From Vermamoeba vermiformis (Eukaryota; Tubulinea; Echinamoebida), in NCBI GenBank assembly GCA_045837725.1, contig JBEWZL010000006.1:1-64000 (forward strand): a DNA stretch of 64,000 bases. Reading direction: 5' to 3'. Within the stretch, counting starts at the first letter, position 1; each line of letters opens with the position of its first letter. The translations under genes and the position numbers were made by a program. The notes beneath the pieces are model-generated. The model was not told where the DNA came from, did not search any database, and saw nothing but the letters and a program-made list of their open reading frames with translations. Shown here in pieces: positions 44,321 to 55,997 of this stretch.

Positions 44321-47300
44321 TTAGAAGAGCGACAACAATTCATCAGCAAGTTCTTTTGTCTTTTGTGTGGTTTTCTTTGAAATGGTCACAGCGAGGGTCA
44401 AGTCCTTAGCCAAGCTCATGCATTGACCGTCATCAAAAATCTAATAAGAAGTCATTAGTGCCATGCCATATAAAATAGCCTTAGCTCATTTTTCTTACCA
44501 AGTTGCCCAAGGCAGCAAATGCACGATGAACGGCGTCTTCGTTTTGAGTGCCGTTCAAGAACTGAAGAATCGATTAGTAACCGCACATTAGACCTACTTT
44601 TATACTAAGCCCTTACCTCGTGAATGATAGCGACAGCTTGCACTTTAGCATGAGTGGCGTTCTGAGCACGGAACAAGATAGTATAGCTAAAAAATAGAAT
44701 TAGAAACGTGCCTTACGAATCGTCAGATCCAGATCCGAGCACTTACTTTAACAACAAGGTCGCAACTGCCACGCTCAAATTGTCCTTGCCGGCCCATTCA
44801 GTAGTAATGCAACTCAACAACTAGACAAGAGTTAGCACGGTTATTTCCTTATTAGGCAATAGTATGAAGACTACGTACTCTATCGCTGTATTGAAGCAAG
44901 AACTCGCGGAAAAAGTCCCAGCGGAACAAATTAGCGAAGAATCTGACGACCATCAATTGGTTGGGTCCCGGGGCAGTTCTGTTGCCGTGTTGAACCAACA
45001 ACTGGCCCAATGTGTCACGCATTGAAGGGTCGTTCAAAATCTTCGCGGCGCTTTGGTTCAACGCCAACAATCTCAACACATCGATAACTAGGGCGAAATT
45101 TCGTTAGCCGTGAAGTTTTGGTGAACGTGCGAAAGACTTACGAGGGAAGGTCTTGTCGTTAGGGAATTGACCCAACAACTTGAAGACAAAGTTCAACTCG
45201 TCAGCGGTGACTTGACCGTCCTTGAGCTTGTTGATCACAGAGTCGAGGTGAGCCATTTCTGATTCAGGAACGCCTTGGCCCTATCGCACAACATATCAGT
45301 CAACGCTCGGTCAATGAAATAACCTTTTAACACTTACAACTGCGAGCAACTCGGTGTTAATTTGTTTAATCTTAGTCAAGATAGCGGCAGGGTTGGCAGC
45401 CTCGAAGAAGACGTATTGGGTCTGCAAATGACAAGATTTAATCACGTGTCACGAAATTTCACAAATGTCAACTTACGTGAGGAATGAGTTTCAGAGAAAC
45501 ATTGCGATAAGCAGGAGGAATATATCTGCTATCTGAACACGTGATTAGTAAAGAGGTCACGGGAATTACTAAATAAGGCAAGTCAAGGATTGAATAGTGT
45601 ACGTACTAGTGAACGGAATGTCTTGCATCTGTTGCTGACCAATCTCAACAGGCTGAACAGTCTTCATAATAAATCGTGCAATTTCTTCGAGGTGATCTTG
45701 GTTGATCATTTCTTGGTGAATAAAGTTCTGTGCGGACAAATAAGGATTATCTCCGGCGTTGTGTCCTAATTTAGCCATTCTTCCGTCACCCAAATCGACA
45801 TCGAGAACTATTGGCATTTTAAAACAAAATTAGTTCACTCCTTCCAAAAAAGGAAAATTCCGTAGGAAAGCACGTGGAAAGCACTTACCATAATCGTAGC
45901 TCTTGCCGTTCAATTGCTTTTTACTGCCAGGTTTGTCGGCAGCATCGACAATATCGCCGAACTGTCCCACATGTTAATCACGTGCTCTAATGACCATAAA
46001 TAGCAAGTACGACTTACCTTGACCCAACGTTGACCAACACCGTCCCAGTGATACAACTCAGCAGTGTCGCCGTTACGAACCATTTTGTGTTCACCTTCAC
46101 GAGTGCCAGGAACGCCCAAAGCTTCGTGACCGGGCAGCTGGTCTAACTTCAAATCACCGACAGCGCCGGTCGCGTGCTTGGGAATGACACGTTGTGACAA
46201 TTGTTTCTCGTAGGCCAACAATTCAGAGTCGGGAAGTGATCTGAAAACAATACTGTTAGCACGTCCCTGGCTCAATTAATTGACTTGAACATACCTTGAA
46301 GGGTCCTTAGTCCAGACACGAGCAACACTGTCTTGGCAACCACTTGACAAACAGACCGTTAGTTCAACTGCCAAAGGGCATCATATTGTGACAAGTACTT
46401 ACGAAACAACGTCTCCATTGTCCAACACAGCAACGCTCCAAACACCAGTCGGGTGCATCAACACTTGCACACTTTGGCTGTCTGTATAATGTGTTAATAA
46501 TAGTGCGATTTTGCCTCGTGTAATTAACTCGACGTACCCTTCCAGACGCGGACAGTGCTGTCCTCACTAGCGCTGATAAGTGTGTGGTCATGGTGGTTGT
46601 ACACTGTTTGAAACACAAAGTTCTCGTGACCGTGCATCTCACTGATGCATTCGCCGTCGTAAGTCCACATGCAAATAGTGCTAAAAAGAGCTGTTAATAT
46701 CAATGCTATAGGTCCTATATTCATTATAGTCCTTACTAATCGTTCGAGCACGAGACGAATCCGAAGCCCGGAACTTCAGCCAAGCCACGAATGGTGTCTG
46801 TGTGCTTTTGCAGGGTCTTAATGCATTGACCTTCGGGAGTGAAAATTTTGATAGTTCGATCACCAGAGCCTAATATAGCGTTAGAATATATTCCATTTAA
46901 TGTACTAATTTGTTAAAATATGAATTATTATGAGGCTTACCGGTGACGATGTTTCCATTAGGCAAACACAATACACCCCACACAGGGGCAGTGTGGCCTG
47001 ACAGCACTTTAATGCACTTGCCACCGCGCCAAATACGGGCAGTACTATTTATAGAAATAAATATTAGCAAAGGTTGATTCATCGTTGGAAAGACGTACTT
47101 GTCAACAGATCCAGAAACAATGTCAAAGTTGGGCATAATGGAGAAGCACAGGACTGCATCTTCGTGTCCTAATATGGTAATATTTAGCGCTGTTCATGAA
47201 CTGATTTTTCGTCGCCGGATCTAGCCTTACCAATTAACGTCATCGAAGGCTCATGACCACCTTCCAAATCCCAAATAAGAATCATCTTGTCATATCCTCC

Positions 47301-47900
47301 GGATACAATAGCACCAGCTGTATATACCGGATGACCGGGCTTAATATAAGCAATAGCTCCAACACCAGCGCGAGATCGAGTTTGCTGTTAGGCGAAAAAT
47401 TAGTTTTTGAAATTTGGAGTAATTTAAATTGCATGCAACAATAAATATAATATTTTAATGGATGATTATGAACGAAATTGACCACAAACAGCGTTAGATC
47501 TGGAAAGGAAAAATATTGAAAAAAAATTCGTCAAAATTCAAAGACTAAATTTAATGAACAACAGATCGTCATAAAATAGCTTCGATGTTTATAAATATAT
47601 ACCTGATGACCAGATAAAATTTTTTGGGCTTCATAGGCACCGTTTACTTTGTGCCAAACTCGGATGGTAGCATCTCGTGAACAAGTTGCAAATCGATCAC
47701 CATCTAACGCACATACGCCTCTGATCTATATTTAAAATTTAATTATCAATATTTTGCAAAATTATTAGCGCTCGTTAATTTTCAAACGAGATTGACTGGC
47801 AAAGACTTACGTCGGATTCGTGACCGAAGCATTCGGCAGCTAACTGATAATGATCCTTAACCTTGTTGTTGCATTCTTGATAGAATTGAGTACTAAATTG
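44321..47900 (-). CDS. PLAA: PLAA / Ufd3 (Doa1), WD40-PFU-PUL protein
   Basis: At least 17 exons can be joined in frame to the stop at 44321-44323. The N-terminal half is a WD40 propeller (IRGVCALDGDRFATCSRDAT, TARIWRGGKCIKVLSGHTAP, STVRVWK). A PFU domain follows (GAVGDLKLDQLPGHEALGVP ... YDYVLDVDLGDGRMAKLGHN). The C-terminus is an Armadillo-like PUL domain (QLMVVRFFANLFRWDFFREF). PLAA/Ufd3 binds ubiquitin and Cdc48/p97 and works in ubiquitin recycling, ribophagy and endosomal sorting. The beginning is uncertain: the first clear coding exon opens TQFYQECNNKVKDHYQ near 47893 after a TTTAG, so a short first exon may lie between 47893 and 48005. The gene is head-to-head with the kinase-GNAT gene. 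Confidence 0.92.
45441..45451. promoter_or_regulatory. ATCACGTGTCA motif in a PLAA intron
   Basis: A partial copy of the recurrent palindrome with a complete CACGTG core. It is followed by AAATGTCA in the same intron. Binding role inferred. Confidence 0.4.
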
Positions 47901-48028
47901 AACAGAACAAATTTTTGTCAGATGTTGACCTGGTCAATATTTTTTCACAAACGAAAAAGCCCCGTTTCTTTTTATTTTACTTTGAATGAGCACCATATTG
48001 CTATTTCAATAAGTTTCAGTACTCCCAA

Positions 48029-50182
48029 ATGGATCGATATGAAACTGTCAAACCGTTGGGCAACGGAGATTCGTCATTGCTTGTTCAACGAAAGGCTGAT
48101 AATGAACTCTTCGTTTGCAAAAAAATTACATACTCGAGTATTGATGATGCAAATAGAGGTTTGCAAGGAGTAAGCATCAAAACTATAAATAACGACATAG
48201 CCAAAATTAATTTGTATTTATTTATTTTTCGTATTAGGCTCTCTCGTTAGCTCGATTTAGCAGTGAGTTTGTTACACATTATGAAGATATATTTTTTCAT
48301 ATTAGAGAAGATAATAGTAAGTTCTTTGATACGAAATTTTCAAAACTGTTCAATTAACTGCCGAAACACAATACTTACCGTCATATAATAGATTCTACTG
48401 TATTTGATTTAAATTTGGTAACTGAATATTGTTCTGCCGGATCCCTATGGAACAAGCTACTTAGCAAGCGAGATCGCGAAACTGACGTGCTGGATTTCGT
48501 CCCATTAGTCGTATGTCGCAAAATCAATGCTATTAGAATGACGTATGTTAAAATAATATCCTCAACATAGACAGCAGAGAAATGGATAGTCCAGCTTTGT
48601 AAAGGACTCAAATCCGTGCACCAGCTGAAAGTCGTTCATAGAGACTTGAAGAGCGAGAACATATTCCTCAACTCACACGATGATATTAAAATTGGTAAAT
48701 TCGGATTAGCAACCCTAACAAACACCGAGAAGGTAAGCTCAATAACACGTGCTGGGATCTAACTTGCTAACCCTGTGCTACAGAAAGAATCAACTTCACG
48801 GTTCTACACTGCACCGGAAATGATCAATACCGCCGAGTATAATATTAAAACAGATATATGGTCCCTCGGATGTGTCTTATTCGAGATCAGCACGAGTCGT
48901 TTGTTGCCAGTCGACAAGATCAATTTCAACGAGTTATTAAGTAAAGGAGGAAAAGACACCCTTATAGAAACAATAAGAAAATACTTTTCGAAGGTATTAA
49001 CACCTATATTGCTTATTTAATGAGGTACATTTACTTAACTGAAAATTTTCAGGATCGAGCGCATCTGCTTGCTCTCGTTGAATTTATATTAGAGCCCGAT
49101 GCAGCCAAGCGACCAGATATCGATCAAATTCTAGCCCACGAGTTCTTCAACAACTACAAGTTACAATCATTCAAGGCTAAGGAACTTCAAGCCCACAGTC
49201 TTGCGAAGATTGACGTTAACTTCCAAGACGGCATTGTGCGTCAACTGAACAAGAGTGATTTTGACGTGACATTAGACATGATGTCACAAGAACTCTTTAA
49301 CGAACCTAGAATGCGATTCTTATTCTCAAAGGATGACAACAAGCGAAGAAAGTTCACGAGAGTAAGTTACTCTAAAAATATCAAACGGCCTTAACCTTTA
49401 AACAATAGATTTTTCTCAACGCAATGTTGCAGTTGAATGCCCAGCGAGGTAACAATACATGGGGTCGTTTTGCCCCTGATGGGAAATTGCAGGTAAATAC
49501 CAAGTCAATCAACATCTCAGATGATGATATCGGTGCTGATTTTACATTAGGCCGCGGCAGCTTGGTTTCCTCCCGATCGTACTTTGCGACCCTCGGTGGC
49601 AACAATGGCAAAAGGTAATAATAATGATAATAGAGCCAATTATATATGGTCTTGATACTAACCTCGTGATAATGTCAGTGGGCTTTGAGAATCTAGGGGA
49701 CTTTCTGAAGATCGGGCCGAAAGTAGGCCTAAGAATTCGTGCTCTATTAGAAAATATACAAAAGATGATCGAGGCTGAATTCCCGGACAATTGTTGGATC
49801 TTGTTTTACGTCGCTGTGAGCAACCAGTTTCAAGGCAAGGGCATTGGCCGTCACTTACTCTCACATGTCCTAACAGGTATGTTTATACATCTACCCGGCA
49901 CTCCCTTCATAATGTATTAATATGGCTATAGTGGCTGATTATCATGGCCAAGACTGTGGTACGATTTGCTTCGATGGACACGGGGTTGAATTTTTCAATA
50001 AGCTCGGGTTCCAATTACACAAAATGATTCCAGTGCCACTCAAAAACATGCCTAATTGCCCGCCTTGTCAATTGTTAATTAGGAGAGCTCGAAATGATAT
50101 CGATCATTCGTTGACGCCTCAATCTTCGTCTGATAATTTAACTTCATCCAAAAAGAAGCGCCACTCGAAGAATGTGCTATAA
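48029..50182 (+). CDS. NEK-like pseudokinase fused to GNAT acetyltransferase, copy 1
   Basis: Exons join in phase from 48029 (48029-48169, 48238-48318 and on) to the stop at 50180-50182. The N-terminal 270 or so residues look like a NEK-type kinase: glycine loop LGNGDSSLLVQ, lysine in LFVCKKI, catalytic loop HRDLKSENIF and APE in YTAPEMI. The metal-binding DFG reads KFG (IGKFGLATL), so activity is doubtful. The C-terminal half is an acetyltransferase of GNAT type, with the CoA-binding motif FQGKGIGRHLLSHVL, a D-x-x-G-V-x-F-F-N-K-L-G-F ending and a basic tail. About 60 residues (FNEPRMRFLF) link the two. The fusion is repeated at 50478. I know no described family with this layout; it may read a kinase-like fold as a scaffold for acetylation. 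Confidence 0.82.
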
Positions 50183-50477
50183 TCCGTGTATAATAAGTGA
50201 GTAAATAATTATTTATTTGTTTAGGTCGAAATTTAATATTCCGGTACACAAAACTTTTTCATGAATATTTTTGTTTACGGTCGGCAGAACACAAGTGTTA
50301 TGAAACCTCACTTTATTATTTATTTACACGTTAATCATTAAACAGATACACTTATTTTTTTGGACAGTGTCTTACGGCGGTGCATCGAAGGTTCCTAATG
50401 ACACCCTGCCAAATTTAGGAACAAAGTATACGACAACTTCAGACTTTAGTTAAAACATTATCGAACAAACAGCACCA
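50183..50477. other. short intergenic gap between the tandem fusion genes
   Basis: 295 bp hold the 3' end of copy 1 and the promoter of copy 2. No gene is seen. Confidence 0.5.
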
Positions 50478-52714
50478 ATGGAACGCTACGAAATTATCAA
50501 ATTATTGAACGAGGACGCAACTGGATCCTCTTGTTTAGTGCGACGCAAAGCTGACGGACAGCTATTAGTGTGCCGAAAAAATATTTACTCGAACATTGAT
50601 GAAGCAAATAAGGGGCTACAAGAGGTACGGCATAGCACAGCGTCGAGAAAATTATCCAAGCTAATTACTTTTTTGACTTCAGGCTCTATCCCTGTCTCGG
50701 TTCAACAGCGAATTTATCACACAATACGAAGACTTTTTTCTTCATATAAGACAAGAAGAGAGTAAGCTACCAAACTTTACGTTCGCGGGCCGCGCCCATC
50801 CGAATTGTTTATTTCTAACACAACTATCCGGATCTGCTAACTATCGATGTTATACTTAGATAAGTCTCTCTTCGAATTGAATTTGGTACGAGAATACTGT
50901 GCCGGAGGAACTTTAAGAGACAAACTTAATGGAGCACGTGAACGTACCAACGGCGATTCACACTCCGAACCAGATCTGCTCCCATCACTTGTAAGTACCA
51001 TTGAATGATGCTATATGATTTAACATAGCATGTAGTTAGTAGAAAGATGGATTGGCGAGCTGTGCAAAGCATTGAAAGAAGTACATTCGGTACGCGTGAT
51101 CCACGGCAACTTGAACAGCGAGAACATCTTCTTGACATCGCACAATAATATCAAAATTGGCGACTTTGGTCACGCAAGATCAAAAGATTCAAGCGAGGTA
51201 CGTAACTGCAACTAAATTTAGCGAAACATTGTTGATGACACGTGTCAACTTTTAGAACACGAAGACCAAGTACTACTCAGCGCCAGAAGTTTATCACGAT
51301 CAAGATCGATCGTACAAATCAGACGTGTGGTCACTAGGATGTATCATATTCGAGATTAGTACCAGCAGAATTCTCGACGTCGAAGATATCAATTTCAACG
51401 ACCTGCTTGAACAAGGCGGCAGTGACCTCCTCAAAGACATGCTTCGAATATTCTTTCCTAGGGTAAAGCTAATAGTCAATCCTGATGTATACTAATAACA
51501 TATAATGTAGAATCGAGCACATATCTTGAGTTTAGTCGAGTTAATGTTAGAGCCAGATCCGTCCAAAAGACCATCAATGGAAGAAGTTCTGAAGCATGAA
51601 TTCTTCGAAAGATGTACGCTACAATCGTTGAAAGTTAAAGAACTGAGCCACTCTTCGTTTGAGAAGCTCGACGATGAACTAAAAGGTAATAATCTTGTCG
51701 CTATTTGGAAAGTCGTACTTTGACACGTGTCATTTAGACGGCATTGTCAGAATTCTTTCCAAAAGCGACGTTGATGCCACGTTGAATCTGATGGCACAAG
51801 AACTGCACAATGAGCCACGAATGAGGTTTCTATTCTGGAACAAAAAAGATGCTGAACGGCTAGAATTAACAAAGGTAAGGAATATTACTTAATCACTGAA
51901 TAGTACTAACCTATCTTTCACAGTTGATAATGAAATACATGGTTAAGTTTTGTGCCAAAAAAGGAAATCATTTGTGGGGCCGTTTCGACGCCGGCGGCAA
52001 ACTTCAGGTACGTCAAGAACTTATTCTTTTATTATTTTATCTAACAATCGAGAAGGCGGCAGCATTGTGGCTCCCTCCCAATCGAGATCTGAGACCATCA
52101 ATCTCCAGATTAGTTCGAGGTAAGTTCCAATCAACATAACATCGTGCATATTGAGTCTTATATTTGCTCTAGCTGGCTTGGAAAACATTCGATCGTGGAT
52201 CGTGAAGATAGGCCCGAAAGCGTCGCTCAAAATAATGATGCTGATAGATTTCTACGAGAAATTAGCGTTGAATGATTTGCCCGAAGATTGTTGGATATTA
52301 ATGCACATAGCTGTAGAAACTGATTTGCAACGTAAAGGATTAGGCCGGCATTTATTATCGGAGATTTTCAAAGGTAAGCTTACCCATGACCCGTGTGAAG
52401 TGCTATGTTCGTGCAACTTTTTCTTAATACTAATGACTCACTATCAATATGTAGTGGTGGATTTTGATGGTCAGTGCTGCGCTACACTGTGTTTTGACAA
52501 TCATGCCGTAGAATTCTTTCTTAAGCTCGGGTTTTCGCTCGTCAAAACCATCGCTGAACCCATCAAATCTATGCGAGATTGTCCTTCGTGTCAATTACTC
52601 ATCAGGAGGCCTCGTGTTGATATTGATAGATCTTTAAGCCCTAGAAACTCTTCTAATGATATTTTGACCCCAAGAAAGAAGCACGCATCGAAACGACCCT
52701 CATTTGTGCTCTGA
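50478..52714 (+). CDS. NEK-like pseudokinase fused to GNAT acetyltransferase, copy 2
   Basis: A tandem paralog of the gene at 48029, with the same domain order and similar exon positions, ending at 52714. Here the glycine loop is worn (LNEDATGSSCLVR), the HRD motif is HGN (IHGNLNSENIF) so the catalytic base is missing, while DFG (IGDFGHARS) and APE (YSAPEVY) remain. Copy 1 shows the opposite pattern. The acetyltransferase half keeps the CoA loop (LQRKGLGRHLLSEIF) and NHAVEFFLKLGF, followed by CPSCQLLIRRPR and a basic Ser/Lys tail. Both halves look maintained, since the reading frame is intact through many introns. Enzyme substrate unknown. Confidence 0.82.
51236..51247. promoter_or_regulatory. 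TGACACGTGTCA palindrome, fusion copy 2 intron
   Basis: A perfect 12-bp copy in the intron after the exon encoding the DFG region of fusion copy 2. Confidence 0.5.
51721..51732. promoter_or_regulatory. TGACACGTGTCA palindrome, fusion copy 2 intron
   Basis: A second perfect copy in the same gene, ending five bases before the intron's TAG acceptor (the next exon begins GACGGC). Confidence 0.5.
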
Positions 52715-52890
52715 TCTCAAGCAAGATGGTGTGAAGTAAACTGTAAATTTGCCAAAGAATTACTCATATGAACTAATCGAGCTCTGCGCTGCCTTAATAC
52801 TGCAATCGGATCCATTGTGGTGTCATATTTTGTGTTCAAAAATTTTCATTTTTACGTAAACTCAAACCAAGCTCCAACAAATCTCAGACT

Positions 52891-53389
52891 ATGAGCGACG
52901 ACCAACTTAGTGAACTTCGCGATGCATTCAATGCGTACGTTATTTTATTTGTTTCTTTGGCGATATCGCTTGATTAATGTCTGACTTGATCTACGTACAG
53001 CATGGACAAGGATGGCAATGGCTTCATTGAAAAGAGAGAATTGAAAAATTTATTGCTAGCTCTTGGCGAAAGTCCGACTGATAAAGACGTATGAGCATCA
53101 CAAACTGGATCTGTTCTTGAAAGCAAAAATTTTCCTAATTTTAAATACACAGGTTGATGATATGTTCAAAGCTGCTGATGTTAATGGCGACGGTCAAATT
53201 AGCTTCGGTAAATATTTTCAATTATTTTTATCGCGTGGTGACTTGATATTTCTGACCAATTTCTATCCGACTTTTCATCGAGTCCAAATTATGCGTAATT
53301 ATAATGACGGTGTAATATATACCGTATGATGATAATCTAACGTTAATTTTCCTTCAGATGAGTTCGCCAAGGTTGTCACCGGAAATTGA
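52891..53389 (+). CDS. small two-EF-hand calcium-binding protein
   Basis: Four exons (52891-52934, 53001-53088, 53153-53207, 53358-53389) join in frame to 72 residues. Two EF-hand loops are intact: DKDGNGFIEKRE and DVNGDGQISFDE, each with Asp/Asn at positions 1, 3, 5 and Glu at 12. The length is about one calmodulin lobe. A calcium sensor or buffer is likely; partner unknown. Another small EF-hand gene follows at once. Confidence 0.88.
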
Positions 53390-53676
53390 AGCCCGCAGAA
53401 CAAATCCGCTTAGAGCGATTGCCTCGACCTTCAATGACTCATACCTGTTTATAATAAATAAACCCCTTATTCTTACACAAATCTCACCCCAAGCAAAAAA
53501 AGACGAGCGAAATCCGCTGCCACGTGCTTCAATCACGCGACGGGATGAAAAATTAGGCAACTCCATTTTTAACACAAACACAGCGACGAGCTACCACAAT
53601 TGAAGTTTTAATAACTTTTAATCGTATTCAACCGTTTATTCAACAACAAGTTCGAATACAGTCAATTTGACAGTAG
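53390..53676. other. intergenic gap between the EF-hand genes
   Basis: 287 bp holding the 3' end of the first EF-hand gene (AATAAA at 53456) and the promoter of the second. No gene is seen. Confidence 0.5.
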
Positions 53677-54365
53677 ATGGCCAATAAATCTGATATAGAG
53701 CTCCGTAGTTTCTTCACACAGATAGATAAAGATGGTAAGCCTGCCATAACTCATAAATAATTATCAAATTATTATTAGAAGAAATTCGTGTTTGCAGGAA
53801 TCTGCTTCATCTCAGATTTCTTGTTTATGAAAAGATTATTGGTCCTAACATTATTATTTTTTAGGTGACAATCTTATAGACTTCAATGATTTCAAAGCAT
53901 TGCTAAAAGGCCTTGACAATAGGCTAACAGATCGAGATGTAAGAGCTAAATTTGATTTTCTTCCAGATTACGGGAAACTCTTGCAAACTCCGGAAGTTCC
54001 GGTATTCAGAGTTCATACGTTGAATAATAATAATTTAATACGCACCATAATCGGAGCGTATCGCTTTCATGGGAAATTTACTGAGTTCAATCTGATATTT
54101 ATGCGGATTTAGCTAACTTTCTCCTTTCTCACAGATTTTAGAAGTCTTGTCCGTCTCTGACGCTGATGAAGATGGTGCTCTAAATTACGGTAAGTCATAA
54201 CTCTCAAATCTCTACACAATCTTGCAACTACTGTCATCTGTTTCGTTCAACACGATCTAATCTTGTTTTTTATTTATAGAGGAATTCGTTCATTTTTTAA
54301 GAGCAGAAAAGGTTAAAGATCACGATGACGATTTGGAATATTCAATATCTGAACTGCAGATGTGA
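53677..54365 (+). CDS. small EF-hand protein, second of a pair
   Basis: Four exons (53677-53734, 53865-53938, 54135-54189, 54280-54365) join in frame to 90 residues. The intron positions match the previous gene: first intron in the first EF loop, second after a conserved DRD/DKD, third inside the second loop. The loops read DKDGDNLIDFND (position 12 is Asp rather than Glu) and DADEDGALNYEE, so the first site may bind calcium weakly. The acidic C-terminal tail (HDDDLEYSISELQM) is unique to this copy. The pair probably arose by tandem duplication. Confidence 0.85.
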
Positions 54366-54711
54366 CATTCAGCTCACCCAATTAATTTTTTTTGCTGATC
54401 AACTTGTATTACCGAATCTCGTTGATCTCACTTGTAATCTTTGTAAATATGAACTTCGTAATATAAATAGGCCACAGTCTTTTAACAAAACTCCGGATGG
54501 AGCTCACAAGTTTTTCCTTTTCTCCGAGTAACCTTCTATCAAGCTATTTACTTTCAAATCATGTTATTAGCTCTCTGTGACGTATTTGCTCGATCGACGG
54601 TTGAAATATCAAAGCGCCGTTGGTTGTTCGCTAGATTTCGTACTGGTGGGATGAGTTGCATAAATTTCCGAAAAGCGCTTTATTCTATCGATTATACATT
54701 GTTCTTATTAT
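54366..54711. other. intergenic region between convergent genes
   Basis: 346 bp between the second EF-hand stop and the NIP7 stop, so it holds two 3' ends. No gene is seen. Confidence 0.5.
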
Positions 54712-55862
54712 TTAAACAAGAGATTGTTCTTCTCGCAGGTATTCTCCGAGATCGGCTTGATGGAAACAAACAATTTCGGTAGGATCCAACTTGCGGCATT
54801 CTTGAGTTGACTTGTTGGTGACTCCAAAGCCCAAAGGTACGTCAGCCATATTATATACAACAACTCCTTGATATCTACAATTAAATTAATCGTTAGATCC
54901 GCAGCGATTGATTCGATCAGAAAATCTTCCTGTTCAATTTAGCTTTCAATTCGAGATTTGAATTAAATCAAAGATACTCAATTGAATAAGATTCATTTAC
55001 CATATTTAATAAACTCTTAATTCAGCAATATCTTAGTTCGTAACCATTAAAATTTTTAAGCTGAAAGTTGCGAACGCCATCCGCAATTAATGTTGAAGAG
55101 ATTGAAAGCCTCATTGCTATTAAATATACATATGTATAGTAGAGATGCTTACTGAGGGGTATTTTCGGTGATACGACCAAGACCAGCCTTCAAGACGTGG
55201 TTTCCGTACAAGAAAGACAATTCTGCGGATGGCTTGACCCAAACCTTGTACTATACAATAAAATGCGTTAAAAACGTGTATTGTGATAATATTATACTAA
55301 ATAGTAATATATAAGATCGCTTGGTTAATTTGTTTTGGATCGGATCTCGACTTACTTTAGCATAAGGAGCCAAATAGTCCAAAGCAGTAATGTGTAATCT
55401 GAATTTTCCTGTCTTAGTGAATTTTCCAAAGCAAACGCCAAGGCTCAAAAGCTTTTTTCGTTCAACGTTTGTTGCGCGAGTCATGATGCGTTCTCTGGTG
55501 GATCGCGAAAAAGTTAGTTGAAGTTATTAACGATTATAAGCGTATTAAAAATCAGATGACACTTACGGCAAATAATATACGCGATCTCTGTGTAATCTGA
55601 AGCAATAAGTCTCATCTTCACGTTCGATCAAAAATTTAATATTCCTTCCAATACTATCAAACAAATAATCCACATTAGTTATATGTTATACATTCATGTG
55701 TATTTCATATATTGATATAATATTAATTTTCTGTAATTATACAATAAAGTTTTGGATCGAATCCCGAATCAGATCCGATCGATCCGAAGCTGAACCGACA
55801 ACTTACTATTTGGCCAACTTCTCAAAGAATGTCTTTGTTTCTTCGTCTGTAAGAGGTCTCAT
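54712..55862 (-). CDS. NIP7: 60S ribosome biogenesis factor NIP7
   Basis: Five exons (55862-55807, 55653-55567, 55494-55356, 55250-55153, 54874-54712) join in frame to 180 residues, the usual NIP7 length. Conserved blocks are [75 protein letters not shown] and the PUA-domain part [15 protein letters not shown] with [13 protein letters not shown]7 binds pre-60S particles and is needed for 27S pre-rRNA processing in the nucleolus. It is head-to-head with AP5Z1, with 135 bp between start codons. Confidence 0.96.
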
Positions 55863-55997
55863 ATTGTTATTATGGTTATCAATCTATGTTACAAGATAAT
55901 TTGGATGATTTTTTCTCTGTCATTTTATTGCGATCCGGTGAAGCAGAAAACAACCGATTTTATTGTAAATATAATGTATATTAGTAATCGGTGATAA
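55863..55997. promoter_or_regulatory. 135-bp divergent promoter NIP7 / AP5Z1
   Basis: The start codons of two conserved genes lie back to back with only 135 bp between. Both promoters must be here or overlap the 5' UTRs. Confidence 0.6.
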
